Shown: positions 32,955-42,113, numbered from the stretch's first letter. The stretch: 64,000 nt of DNA from Rhizobium tumorigenes (GCF_003240565.2 NZ_CP117260.1:1-64000), one strand, 5' to 3'. Made by a program: numbers and translations. Notes: generated by a model not told the origin, from the sequence alone.

Positions 32955-34667
32955 TCAGAGAATGGGCTCGTCGACCGCCACGGCGCCGGCGATATAGGAG
33001 ATTTGTGTTTCGTGCTGGATCAGCGGCGCAAGATCACGGGCGCGCTGGGTAAACTCCAGCCCGCAACGGTCGATATAAGCGCGGTCCACGCGTGCGCTGG
33101 AGCCGGGGTCGATGATCTTCTCGCCGTCCCAGAAGACTGCATGCCCGGTGTCGGGGACTGTCGGGGAGACAACGCCGATGATCCCAGGCTTGTCCCACAG
33201 CATGTAGATGCCGCTGAGAAGAACGAGGCCGCAAGCGTTGGCGACGCCGCGCATGATGGAGTGGCTCATCGGCCCGCCCAGGGGGAACCGGGGGTCGCTT
33301 TTGGTCGCCATGTCCTGGATGTCTTCGTAGGTCCTGCCGGAAAACATCGCCAGCGCACAGATCAGGCAGTCGTCGTCGGTTCTCTGGTAGACAGCCGGTT
33401 TCCCCGTATGGGCACAGGTGACATCGGAGGTGGAGGTCGCGCGCAGCATGCGATCTTTCAAGGCGCCCTCGAAGGCGGCGAACAGCTTGGTCGTCGCCTG
33501 TTTTTTATAGGGGAAGACCTTTTCGGAATCCATCGAGTGGACGATCATGGCGACGTCCGCTTCGAACATCAGCAGCCGTCCGTCTGACAACTCGGCACAA
33601 TCGATGGCGAAGTAGTCGAGCCCGAAGCGGCGATGCAGGGCATCAAAGGCCGCGGCGTGGCGGACGGCGAAGTCGGTGTCGAAACTGGCCATCCATCGGC
33701 CTTCTTCCTCGCGGCGTTCGGCGTGCTCAGCCATGCCGGCGCTGAGGTAGTGGACCATCCAGTGGTCGGAAATCGCCAGATGGCTGACATAGGCCTTGCC
33801 ATTGATGAAGGCGATGCGCTGCTTGCGGAACTTTCCGTCCGTATCACTGTAGTCGATGAAAGGCGTCAGGTAGAATTCGGTGTCGGCGTGCGCGGCGAGA
33901 TAGCCCGAAAGCTCCCAGCGGGCCGAGATTTTCTCCATGCCCTTGCCGGCATGCGTGCCGTGTGGCCGGACGATGATCGGAAAGCTCGTTGCGTCGAGGA
34001 TGGAGCCCAGTTCGATTTCGCCAGCGGCGAGCCGCTGAAGCTTCTGACGATCGACGCGAACGGTTGCCGGCGCGAGAACCCAGCGCTCGTCCCTGAAGGC
34101 ATTTGAAACGCCGTCCCTGGAAAGATCCATGATGGACTGCGGCGCATTGTTCAGTATCGGTCCTGACCAGTCGCGCAAAAGCCGCTTGAGGTTTTCGAGC
34201 ACCGGGAGATTGTCCGTGGATTCACCGACTGCGACAAAGGCGACGTCGTGTGCGGGGATATCGGAGAGATCCTGGGTTTCCGCGTCGATATAATAGAGCA
34301 GGAGGTTGGTATCGGAATGCTCGAGCAGAAACTCGATCGGCGTATTTGCCATGAAATCGCCAGCCGTCATGAACACCAGGATGTCCAGGCCTGTACCCTT
34401 GCCGTTCTGGATCCGATAATGGCGGCTGATGTCGAGTGCAGCCTTCTGGCTGATGACTGCCTTTTCCTTCTCTCCCACCGTATGCAGGACGATCGAGGCA
34501 TCCATAAAGGCGGCAGCATCGCCGAGATCGGCGGAAGCCCGCTCCAGCAGTTGGTTCCAGAGGGGTGTGATATCTCTCTGCTCATAGATCGCCCGCACGA
34601 TCGGCGCCTTGCCGATGATCAGGTTGGGGTCCGCAAATGTCTGGATCTGAGCCGCTGCACCAATCAA
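32955..34667 (-). CDS. ATP-grasp ligase fused to a C39-like cysteine peptidase domain
   Basis: 570 aa with three parts. Residues ~1-170: helical TPR-like segment followed by an alpha/beta region (LDILVFMTAGDFMANTPIEFLLE). Residues ~170-400: ATP-grasp fold of RimK type, with PIIVRPHGTHAGKGMEKI as the nucleotide loop and YFAIDCAELSDGRLLMFEAD as the Mg-binding segment. Residues ~425-560: papain-like C39-type domain with Gln and Cys in YQRTDDDCLICAL (Cys about 434), His in DTGHAVFWDG (about 509) and Asp in KIIDPGS (about 520), a complete Cys-His-Asp set. Start is TTG 34667. ATP-grasp enzymes join a carboxylate to an amine; a fused peptidase could trim or transfer the product. First gene of the operon. 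I do not know a described protein with this layout. Confidence 0.85.
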   Translation of the reverse strand: MIGAAAQIQTFADPNLIIGKAPIVRAIYEQRDITPLWNQLLERASADLGDAAAFMDASIVLHTVGEKEKAVISQKAALDISRHYRIQNGKGTGLDILVFMTAGDFMANTPIEFLLEHSDTNLLLYYIDAETQDLSDIPAHDVAFVAVGESTDNLPVLENLKRLLRDWSGPILNNAPQSIMDLSRDGVSNAFRDERWVLAPATVRVDRQKLQRLAAGEIELGSILDATSFPIIVRPHGTHAGKGMEKISARWELSGYLAAHADTEFYLTPFIDYSDTDGKFRKQRIAFINGKAYVSHLAISDHWMVHYLSAGMAEHAERREEEGRWMASFDTDFAVRHAAAFDALHRRFGLDYFAIDCAELSDGRLLMFEADVAMIVHSMDSEKVFPYKKQATTKLFAAFEGALKDRMLRATSTSDVTCAHTGKPAVYQRTDDDCLICALAMFSGRTYEDIQDMATKSDPRFPLGGPMSHSIMRGVANACGLVLLSGIYMLWDKPGIIGVVSPTVPDTGHAVFWDGEKIIDPGSSARVDRAYIDRCGLEFTQRARDLAPLIQHETQISYIAGAVAVDEPIL

Positions 34668-35154
34668 ACTCTCAAGCCTTCCACTATGCGGCGCGCCCCG
34701 CCTTGCCGGCGCGGTTCCGCTTTCAGATACATGTTGCCATGATATTCGCTCCCCGTGCTTGCGCGAGCCTTGTCCGGGCTACCTGGACCTGACGAACGAT
34801 GAGATGAGTGCGTTTCGAAGCGCGCGCCAGGACCGTTCGCGATTCGCAAAGTCAGCCCTCCCCGCACATCCCGGTCGTAAGGCTCAGGCGCGCGAAATGC
34901 GTCTTCCGGGTGACTATTACAAAACGTAGTCGTGCTAGCCGTTTTCTAAATGTGTTTTAACAGCCGCGTCGCCAGAAATCGGCTTCTCCGGCGGACCCGT
35001 TTGGCGAGACGGAAGTTGTGCGGCCGCACCCTTTCGCCATAGCCTTGGTCCACGGGCGAAAGCTCCGGATAAAACAGGCTCCCACCTAGCAGGCTTCAGA
35101 CCGTATCGACCGTCTCGATATAAGCGACCTGCACCGAAGAAATGGATTTTAAAG
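34668..35154. other. Divergent gap between ATP-grasp operon and porin gene
   Basis: No gene I can support. It must hold promoters for both directions. A GGGGAG followed by ATG at 34740 (minus strand) opens only a five-codon frame; a 67-codon frame (34664-34867) overlaps the TTG start of the ATP-grasp gene by four bases but looks unlike coding DNA. Confidence 0.5.
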
Positions 35155-36273
35155 ATGATGATTAAGGGTCTTCTCCTTGCATCGGCTGCCGCCCTCTCGG
35201 CATTCTCGGCTGCCAATGCGGCGGACGCAATTGTTGCAGCTGAGCCGGAACCGCTCGAATACGTTCGTATTTGCGATGCCTACGGCGCCGGCTACTTCTA
35301 CATTCCAGGCACGGAAACCTGCCTGAAGATCGGTGGCATGGTTCGTACCGAAGGCGAGTGGAAAGATGCCTACCAGCCTGATCACAAGATCGGCACGCTT
35401 TGGCACACCCGCGCTGAACTCAGCCTCGACACTGCCAGCGATACCGAATACGGCGCGCTGAAGACCGACATGGTCATGCGTTGGGACTCGCAGGAAGGCA
35501 ATAACTCGACCAAGCTGCTGTTTGCCAATATCAGCCTCGGCGGCTTCCTCGTCGGCAAGGCCGACTCGCAGTTCTCGTCCTATCCAGGCTACGCTGGCGA
35601 CATCATCCAGGACGACGTGGTTTCCTACGGCCCTGGACCAACGAACACCGAACTCAACCAGCTGACCTACACGTTTGATCCGGGCAATGGCTTCACGGCC
35701 GTCGCTTCGATCGAAGACAGCAATTCGAGCGGCGACAGCTTGTACGACTCCAGCTTCACCCAGAGCAACGGCAAAAGCTGGCAGATCTCCAAGAATGACC
35801 AGTACGTTCCAGACGGCGTCCTGGGCTTCGGCTTCAAGTCGGGCGCATGGGGCATCAAGGTTGTCGGCGGCTACGACTCGATCGTTGAAGAAGGCGCCAT
35901 CAAGGCTCGCGTCGATGCCGATTTTGGCACCTTCTCGGCATTCCTGATGGGCGGTTGGAACACAGACGGCGACAAGCTCAACAAGTATGCTTCGGGCTAT
36001 GTGACCGACGGCGCTTGCCCTGCGAACAAGGAAGAGCTTTGCGGCTGGGGTGATTGGGCAGTCTGGGGCGGTGGTTCTGCAACCATCAACGACAAGCTCA
36101 AGGCCAACGTTCAGGTCGCCTACACAGACTCGAAGATCTTTGCCGCTGCTGCGAACGTCAAGTTCCAGCCAGTCAAGGGCCTGACAGTCGAGCCTGAAGT
36201 CGAATACACCAACTGGGATTCGACAAACGAACACTCCTGGGCTGGTATCCTGCGTTTCCAGCGCAGCTTCTGA
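35155..36273 (+). CDS. Outer-membrane porin (Porin_2 / RopA-Omp2b type)
   Basis: 372-residue trimeric-porin-type protein of alphaproteobacteria. A signal peptide (MMIKGLLLASAAALSAFSAANAADA) is followed by the family block PEPLEYVRICDAYGAGYFYIPGTETCLKIGG with its two conserved cysteines, repeated amphipathic beta strands, and a terminal strand ending in RFQRSF with C-terminal Phe. This gives general diffusion of small solutes through the outer membrane. Codon use is strongly biased, as in highly expressed genes. A textbook terminator follows 26 bases after the stop. Confidence 0.96.
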   Translation: MMIKGLLLASAAALSAFSAANAADAIVAAEPEPLEYVRICDAYGAGYFYIPGTETCLKIGGMVRTEGEWKDAYQPDHKIGTLWHTRAELSLDTASDTEYGALKTDMVMRWDSQEGNNSTKLLFANISLGGFLVGKADSQFSSYPGYAGDIIQDDVVSYGPGPTNTELNQLTYTFDPGNGFTAVASIEDSNSSGDSLYDSSFTQSNGKSWQISKNDQYVPDGVLGFGFKSGAWGIKVVGGYDSIVEEGAIKARVDADFGTFSAFLMGGWNTDGDKLNKYASGYVTDGACPANKEELCGWGDWAVWGGGSATINDKLKANVQVAYTDSKIFAAAANVKFQPVKGLTVEPEVEYTNWDSTNEHSWAGILRFQRSF

Positions 36274-36298
36274 TAGACAGCTTCTTTAAAGCAGTCTG

Positions 36299-36333
36299 AG
36301 CATGGCCCGGCTTCTGTCGGGCCATGCTTTTTT
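36299..36333 (+). terminator. Intrinsic terminator of the porin gene
   Basis: GCATGGCCCG (36300-36309) pairs with CGGGCCATGC (36318-36327), followed by six T. Strong and correctly placed. Confidence 0.93.
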
Positions 36334-36504
36334 GTCGCTCACAAAGCATTGCCGGCGTGCCACCGGGGCGGGTTTGCTGAACGCCATGACGCAAGCCGTT
36401 TTATTAATGTGCACAAGCAGCCACGTCTCCCAGAAGATGTGATCGTGGTCCTGCTGCTAGCGCAGGAATGCGTTGCCGAAAACTTTCGCTAGGCTAACAG
36501 TACT

Positions 36505-36600
36505 GATGCTACGCACAGCATCCCTGCCGCTCAACGTAGCACACCAATTGGATTGACCTCCAATGGCGGAGGCCTGGTCTCCCTGGCCAGGCCTCTTTCT
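36505..36600 (+). ncRNA. Candidate structured small RNA with terminator
   Basis: In the 512-base gap between the porin and GGDEF-EAL genes three hairpins stand in a row: GATGCT/AGCATC (36505-36522), ATTGGA/TCCAAT (36547-36564) and GAGGCCTGG/CCAGGCCTC (36569-36595), the last followed by TTTCT. The porin already has its own terminator 240 bases upstream, so this second terminator needs another transcript. Single-stranded GACCTCC and the loop TCTCCCTGG resemble anti-Shine-Dalgarno stretches of rhizobial regulatory RNAs. No clear promoter was found; the 5' end is a guess. Confidence 0.5.
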
Positions 36601-36785
36601 CCCCCGCTAGATCTGGGTGAAACTCAGGCCCTCTGCAAGGCTGCCTCCAACGGTCTGTTGGCTAAAGGGCGGCCGGCTGCGCCGTAAATGACCAAAATTC
36701 CCCGCCGAAACCACCTTAACCCCGCTGAAATATATATTCGGTAAAATGCATAAACAGCGGCGGGAGATGTATTCCGACGATAGGC

Positions 36786-38363
36786 ATGAAGCCATTTTCC
36801 GTCTCCGGGAGTAGCTCCGTGCAATCACTGGGCCGAAATCGCGCCAAGGTCGAAGCAATCCTCTGGATTGCGGCATTTCTGGTGATCTACGGATTGGCCG
36901 TTCACTACAACGGGCACGAGGCTCTCGATGCGTTTTTTCGCGCAAACGAAAAATACGATTTCGATGAGTTCTTCACCGCCCTGAATATCGCCGGCGCCCT
37001 GGGCCTAGTCTATTCCCTCATACGCATAAAGGATATGGCGGAAGAAATTCGCCGGAGACATGCCGCCGAGAAAAATGTCGACTGGATTGCCTGCCACGAT
37101 CCCCTGACCGAGCTCCCCAACAGGCGTTTTCTCGGAGCGGATGTGGCGACGCGAGAAAACCTTGCCTGCAAGGATGGATATGCAGTCTTCAGCATCGACC
37201 TCGATGGCTTCAAGAAGATCAACGACCTTCTCGGCCACGATTACGGCGATCAGGTGCTGAAGATCGTGGCGGAGCGGCTCCGCTACATTTTTCCGGATGC
37301 CAATGTCTACCGTCTGGGTGGCGACGAGTTCCTCGTCATCACGGAGAGAATGGGAAATCCCGATCTTGTCGCGGTGGGAAACCGCATCGTCAGCAATATC
37401 TCGAAGCCGATATCAATCAACGCTGCAAACGTCGACGTGGGTGCCAGCGTCGGCATCGCGCGGATCCCCGAGGACGGCGCCACCTTGGCGGAGGCTATCC
37501 AGCAATCCGACTGCGCGATGTATGCCGCGAAGAAAAGAGGTCGCAACGGCGTCCGGGTCTTTGTGCCAGCCATGCAGACCGAGCTCGAAAAGCGCGTCCA
37601 GATGGAGGCCGCTCTGAAGCGCGCCATGAAAACGGGCCAGATCCGTCCGCACTACCAGCCGCTGGTCGATCTCAAGACCCGGGAGATTGTCGGCTACGAG
37701 GCGCTTGCACGATGGGAGGTCTCGCCGGGACAATTCATTCCGCCCAGCGACTTCATTCCGCTCGCCGAGGATAGCGGCCTGATTGTCGAACTGACCGACA
37801 GTCTCTTTCGAACGGCCTGCCGGGATGCGTTGTCCTGGCCAGTTCATACCGTGCTGTCGTTCAACATCTCTCCCGTGCAACTGGGCGACAGGATGCTGGG
37901 ACTTCGCCTGATGAAAGTGCTCGGCGAGGTTGGCCTTCCCGTCCACCGGCTGGAACTGGAGGTCACGGAGAGCGCGCTCATCCAGGATCCCGAGGCGGCA
38001 CGCTATGTCCTCGATCAGTTCACCAAGGCCGGCATCAAGATCGCGCTGGATGATTTCGGCACCGGCTATTCCAGCCTCTCCCAGCTGTCCGCATTCCAGT
38101 TCGACAAGATCAAGATCGACAGGAGCTTCGTCGCGACCTTCGAAAACAGCGACAAGCAGGACAAGGTCGTCAGGGCAATCATCTCGCTGGGAAGCGGGCT
38201 CGGCGTCAAGATCACGGCAGAAGGCATAGAGGAGGAGAGCCAGCTCCAGCGTCTGCAGGCCCTGGGATGCGACATCGGCCAGGGCTACCTGCTCGGCAGA
38301 CCGCAAGCGATAGCCCAGGCCGTCCTCGCAAACGAGCAGCAGGAGACATCGTCTTCCCGCTGA
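36786..38363 (+). CDS. Membrane-anchored GGDEF-EAL protein (cyclic-di-GMP turnover)
   Basis: 525 aa. Two N-terminal membrane helices (about residues 25-42 and 65-82) are followed by a short linker, a GGDEF domain (about 95-260) with an intact LGGDEF, and an EAL domain (about 275-515) with YEALARW, ESALIQDPE, DDFGTGYSSL and the late AEGIEEE. Both catalytic motifs are intact. The inhibitory I-site Arg is missing: the position five residues before GGDEF reads IFPD rather than RxxD. It may make or break c-di-GMP, or do both. No sensory domain beyond the membrane helices is seen. Confidence 0.93.
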   Translation: MKPFSVSGSSSVQSLGRNRAKVEAILWIAAFLVIYGLAVHYNGHEALDAFFRANEKYDFDEFFTALNIAGALGLVYSLIRIKDMAEEIRRRHAAEKNVDWIACHDPLTELPNRRFLGADVATRENLACKDGYAVFSIDLDGFKKINDLLGHDYGDQVLKIVAERLRYIFPDANVYRLGGDEFLVITERMGNPDLVAVGNRIVSNISKPISINAANVDVGASVGIARIPEDGATLAEAIQQSDCAMYAAKKRGRNGVRVFVPAMQTELEKRVQMEAALKRAMKTGQIRPHYQPLVDLKTREIVGYEALARWEVSPGQFIPPSDFIPLAEDSGLIVELTDSLFRTACRDALSWPVHTVLSFNISPVQLGDRMLGLRLMKVLGEVGLPVHRLELEVTESALIQDPEAARYVLDQFTKAGIKIALDDFGTGYSSLSQLSAFQFDKIKIDRSFVATFENSDKQDKVVRAIISLGSGLGVKITAEGIEEESQLQRLQALGCDIGQGYLLGRPQAIAQAVLANEQQETSSSR

Positions 38364-38404
38364 CTTCTGAGATACGATCTCACGGGCATGACGGGGTTAT
38401 GCTT

Positions 38405-39949
38405 CTAGCTCCGTTTTGTCTCCGAGCGCACCCTGATGGCAAAGGGCACGCAGGCCAGGGCGGCGAGCGTCAGGATGGCCACCATGGCCCATGCCTCATT
38501 GATGGACTGGGTTAGCGCTGCCTTTTCGACCAGCGGCTGCAGCATGGATCGGGTGGCGTCGTCGATAGGTCCTGACGGGCGGGAGGTGAACATGTCGAGC
38601 GGTATGCCAACATAGGTCGCCGTGGCGACATCTCCGGCGGCAAGCTTTTCCATCAGTACCGTTCCGTGGCCCGGCGAGCGGCCGTAGATCACCGTGTCGA
38701 TCAAGGCGAGGCCGATGGCACCGCCGAGGTTGCGCATCAGATTGAAAAGACCGCTGGCGTCGGGAACGCGGCTTTCTGGCAGGTTGCCAAGGGCAAGGCG
38801 CGTCGGTGGCAGCAGGCAGAACATGATCGCCACGCCACGAATGACCTGGGGCCAGAACATCGCCGCAGAATCGCTGTCCGGCGTCTGGAATGCGCTCATT
38901 CCGAGGCCGACGGCAAAAAGCGTGAACCCTGCCGCCGAGAGAAGTCGCGCGCCGAGGCGCTGTTCGAGAAAGACGGCGATCGGCGCTGTCAGCAGTTGGG
39001 CGACGCCGGTGACCAGCATGATGGTGCCGATTTCGAGCGCATTGTGACCGCGCACGAACGCCAGGAACACTGGCATCAGATAAACCGAGCCGAACAGTCC
39101 GATGCCGAGCACGAAGCTCAGGATGCAGCCGACCAGGAACGACCGGTCGGCGAAGTTTCCGAGGTCAACGATGGGAACCCCGGCCTTCAGCGTCCGGCGC
39201 ACGAACATGGAAAGGCTGGCGAGGCTGAGCACCAGCAGGCCCAGTACGAGGCCGGACAGCCATCCGCGCTGCGGGGCTTCCTTGAGGGCAATTTCGAGGG
39301 CCGCGAGTGCTACCGCCATCGCGACTAGCGACACCAGGTCCAACGTCTTCAGCGTGCCCAAGCGCATCGTCGATCTCGGCAGCAGGAACCCGGCGATACC
39401 GGCTGACAGGATGCCCGGAATGATGTTGATCAGAAACAGCCAGTGCCAGGAGTAGGTTTCGGTGATCCAGCCGCCGACGACCGGGCCGACCGTCGGGGCA
39501 AGAACGGCAAGAACACCGGCGATGGTGGTGGCGATACCCTGCCGCGCTACCGGGAACAGGATGAAGACGGCAGAGAAAACGGCCGGGATCAGCGTGCCGC
39601 CGGAGAAACCCTGCAGCACCCGCCAGGCAATCAGTTCCGAAAAGCTGCCGCTGGCGGCACAACCGGCCGAGGAGAGCGTGAACACCGTGACGGCAAGCAC
39701 GAACAGCCAGCGCATCGTCAGGGTACGGGTCAGCACGCCGGTCAGCGGGATCGCGATAACCTCGGCGATGAGATAGGCGGTCTGCACCCAGCTCATCTGG
39801 TGCTGGGGAATATCGAGGGCGCTCTGGATGGTCGGCAAAGATGTCGCCACCACCTGGACATCGAGGATCGCCATGAACATGCCGACACACATAACGATAA
39901 AGCCCAGCCAGGTGGCCGTACCGGTTGCCGTCGCTTGAGATTGGCTCAC
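38405..39949 (-). CDS. DHA2-family MFS drug exporter (EmrB/QacA type)
   Basis: 514 aa with about 14 membrane helices. Family motifs: DVQVVATSLPTIQSAL in helix 1, LTGVLTRTLTMRWLF (motif A), LQGFSGGTLIPAVFS, and GPVVGGWITETYSWHWLFLINI (motif C). Start GTG 39949 has GGAGG seven bases upstream; the longer frame upstream is unsupported. Drug/proton antiport is the known role of the family. No TetR regulator or membrane-fusion partner lies next to it. Its 3' end converges on the GGDEF-EAL gene with a 41-base gap. Confidence 0.92.
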   Translation of the reverse strand: MSQSQATATGTATWLGFIVMCVGMFMAILDVQVVATSLPTIQSALDIPQHQMSWVQTAYLIAEVIAIPLTGVLTRTLTMRWLFVLAVTVFTLSSAGCAASGSFSELIAWRVLQGFSGGTLIPAVFSAVFILFPVARQGIATTIAGVLAVLAPTVGPVVGGWITETYSWHWLFLINIIPGILSAGIAGFLLPRSTMRLGTLKTLDLVSLVAMAVALAALEIALKEAPQRGWLSGLVLGLLVLSLASLSMFVRRTLKAGVPIVDLGNFADRSFLVGCILSFVLGIGLFGSVYLMPVFLAFVRGHNALEIGTIMLVTGVAQLLTAPIAVFLEQRLGARLLSAAGFTLFAVGLGMSAFQTPDSDSAAMFWPQVIRGVAIMFCLLPPTRLALGNLPESRVPDASGLFNLMRNLGGAIGLALIDTVIYGRSPGHGTVLMEKLAAGDVATATYVGIPLDMFTSRPSGPIDDATRSMLQPLVEKAALTQSINEAWAMVAILTLAALACVPFAIRVRSETKRS

Positions 39950-40218
39950 TTTCGATCCTCCGCACGCCGTTCGTGCACGATGATTGATATCGTCGGATCG
40001 TGGCCGTTGGCAATGGAGCGGCGGGGATGGCAATCCGACGCGTGAACACTGCAACTGCAATGTCGGCCGATATACTCGCTCCATCGTTGAGCCGGGCCAT
40101 CTCGCGGATGCGTCCGGTGGCGGACAGATTTGCGTTCCGACCTTGCTAACGGCAGTCATCGGTCCATATCGTCAAGTTCGCGAACCATTTTTACCAGTGT
40201 TCGCCGTTGAAAGCTTCC

Positions 40219-41916
40219 ATGACCCGCATCGCTATTATAGGCTCCGGCCCGACCGGCATTTATACGCTGAAGGGTCTGGTAGGCTCGTCTGTGCCGCTGT
40301 CCATCACGATCTTCGAGATCGAGCCGGATCCGGGCAAGGGAACGCCCTATCATCCGGCATTGAACGACCAGGCGATGCTGTCGAATATCGCCAGCATCGA
40401 GCTGCCGCCGATCTGCGAGACGCTGGTTGCCTGGCTTCGGCGCCAGACGGACACCGAACTGGAGAGACTGCACGTACTGCGAGAAGCAATAGACGAGCGC
40501 GAATTCTATCCGCGCGTGGTCCTCGGCGAGTATCTGCAGGCCCAGTTCTCGCAACTCGTGCAGGCAGGGACGGAGCGGGGGCATAGGATAGACATCAAAC
40601 CGCGCCACCGCGTCATAGACATCGCGTTGCAGGTTGACGACATCGCCCTCGTGGCTCAGCGGACGGATGGGACGCAGGCCGACTACGGGTTCGACCATGT
40701 CGTCATGGCGACCGGTCACGACTGGCCCGATAATATCGAGATCAAGCCCGGATATTTCATGTCGCCATGGCCGGCCGTCAATCTGAAGTCGATCGGCAAT
40801 TGCGCCGTTGGCATCCTCGGGACATCGCTGAGCGCAATCGATGCTATGGTGACCGTGGCGACGGCCCATGGCGCATTCTATGTTGATGCCAGCGGTTTGC
40901 TCGAATACCAGCAGGCCGCCGGTTCAGAGGGCTTCGGCATCACCATGATGTCTCGCAAGGGGCTGCTGCCGGAAGCCGATTTCTACCACGAGATCCCCTA
41001 CCTTCCCTTGCAGTTCTGCACAAAGGAAGCGATCGACACCTTGCTGGCGACGGGCCGTGGCAATTTGCTGGACGACATCTTCGACCTGTTCAAGGCCGAG
41101 CTGCTTGCCAGCGATCCGGAGTATTCGGCGACTATCGGACTGTCGTTGCGGACGATCGAGACCATCGGACCCGCCTATTTTGCCGAACGCGAATCCCGCG
41201 ATCCATTTGCGTGGGCGGCACTAAACCTTGCCGAAGCCGCGCGCAACAAGCAGCAGCGCCATACCGTGCCTTGGCGCTATGCGATCTTGCGCATGCACGA
41301 GGCGATTGCCCGCGCCGTCCCGCAGCTGGACAGCGACGACCTCAAGCGGTTTCACAAGCACTTCAAAAGCATTTTTATCGATGACTACGCCACCGTGCCG
41401 CACGAATCCATCAAGAGGATATTGGCGTTGCGGAGGGCGGGAAAGCTGGACATCGTTGCCCTCGGCGATGAATACGAGATCGACAACGAGCGGGTCGAGC
41501 GCGGTGCAGAGGTCACCTACGATGGCAAGACACTCGCCTTCGGCGCCTTCATCGACGCGACGGGGCAGCATCCGCTGTCGGTACGGGACATTCCATTTCC
41601 AACCCTCCTGAAGCAGGGCGTCATTCGCAAGGCAGCCACAAGTGCCGCGTCGTCGATCATCTTGCCGGGCGATCATCAGGCCGTCGTGCGGACGGGCGGT
41701 ATCGACCTCGATGATGCATTCAGGCCGAGATTCGAGAGCCCGGTATCAAACAAGCTCTATTGCGCCGCAATTTCGTTTCTGCTGCACAAGCTCCCCTTCG
41801 TCCAGGGCATTACCAGCGCAAACGATATCGGCGGCGTGGTGTCTGCGGCGATACTGGCCGACAGCATGCCGGCTGGCGCCATCGCTAGCACGCCGGAGCT
41901 GCTGGCTGCCAGTTGA
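40219..41916 (+). CDS. FAD/NAD(P)-binding protein of the HI0933/lysine hydroxylase-like group
   Basis: 565-residue flavoprotein-like protein. The N-terminal Rossmann motif is IAIIGSGPTGIYTLKGL (about residues 4-20), with a second nucleotide-binding region VGILGTSLSAIDAM near residue 200 and a late FIDATGQHPLS. This is the layout of single-component flavin oxidoreductases annotated FAD-NAD(P)-binding. The substrate is unknown. ATG 40219 is preferred over an in-frame TTG at 40207, though neither has a strong Shine-Dalgarno. It is divergent from the MFS gene; the 269-base gap holds nothing I recognise. Confidence 0.8.
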   Translation: MTRIAIIGSGPTGIYTLKGLVGSSVPLSITIFEIEPDPGKGTPYHPALNDQAMLSNIASIELPPICETLVAWLRRQTDTELERLHVLREAIDEREFYPRVVLGEYLQAQFSQLVQAGTERGHRIDIKPRHRVIDIALQVDDIALVAQRTDGTQADYGFDHVVMATGHDWPDNIEIKPGYFMSPWPAVNLKSIGNCAVGILGTSLSAIDAMVTVATAHGAFYVDASGLLEYQQAAGSEGFGITMMSRKGLLPEADFYHEIPYLPLQFCTKEAIDTLLATGRGNLLDDIFDLFKAELLASDPEYSATIGLSLRTIETIGPAYFAERESRDPFAWAALNLAEAARNKQQRHTVPWRYAILRMHEAIARAVPQLDSDDLKRFHKHFKSIFIDDYATVPHESIKRILALRRAGKLDIVALGDEYEIDNERVERGAEVTYDGKTLAFGAFIDATGQHPLSVRDIPFPTLLKQGVIRKAATSAASSIILPGDHQAVVRTGGIDLDDAFRPRFESPVSNKLYCAAISFLLHKLPFVQGITSANDIGGVVSAAILADSMPAGAIASTPELLAAS

Positions 41917-41933
41917 GGAAGCGCTTCTAATCT

Positions 41934-42113
41934 TTAGGAGTCGAGACGCAGCTTCAGTTGCTGCCCCGGCTTTTCAAGATAATGTTCGAGCGAGCGACCG
42001 AATTGCAGGCGGGAGTAGGTTTCCTTCCGCTGTCGTTCGGCATGCTCGCGCGCAGCTCTTGATTTGGCGACAATTTCGAGAGTCTTCTGAATGACGAGGT
42101 TGGCACTGTCCAT
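41934..42113 (-). CDS. Small 59-residue helical protein, unknown
   Basis: ATG 42113 has GGAG nine bases upstream. The protein is highly charged and helical (TLEIVAKSRAAREHAERQRK) with no membrane helix. Not recognised. It converges on the flavoprotein gene with a 17-base gap and follows another small gene on the same strand. A longer in-frame start at 42167 exists but lacks a Shine-Dalgarno. Confidence 0.6.
   Translation of the reverse strand: MDSANLVIQKTLEIVAKSRAAREHAERQRKETYSRLQFGRSLEHYLEKPGQQLKLRLDS

Noticed and set aside
35155-36234. Long minus-strand frame antisense to the porin
   Set aside because: The porin on the plus strand has signal peptide, conserved cysteines, C-terminal Phe, strong codon bias and a terminator; the opposite frame has no features.
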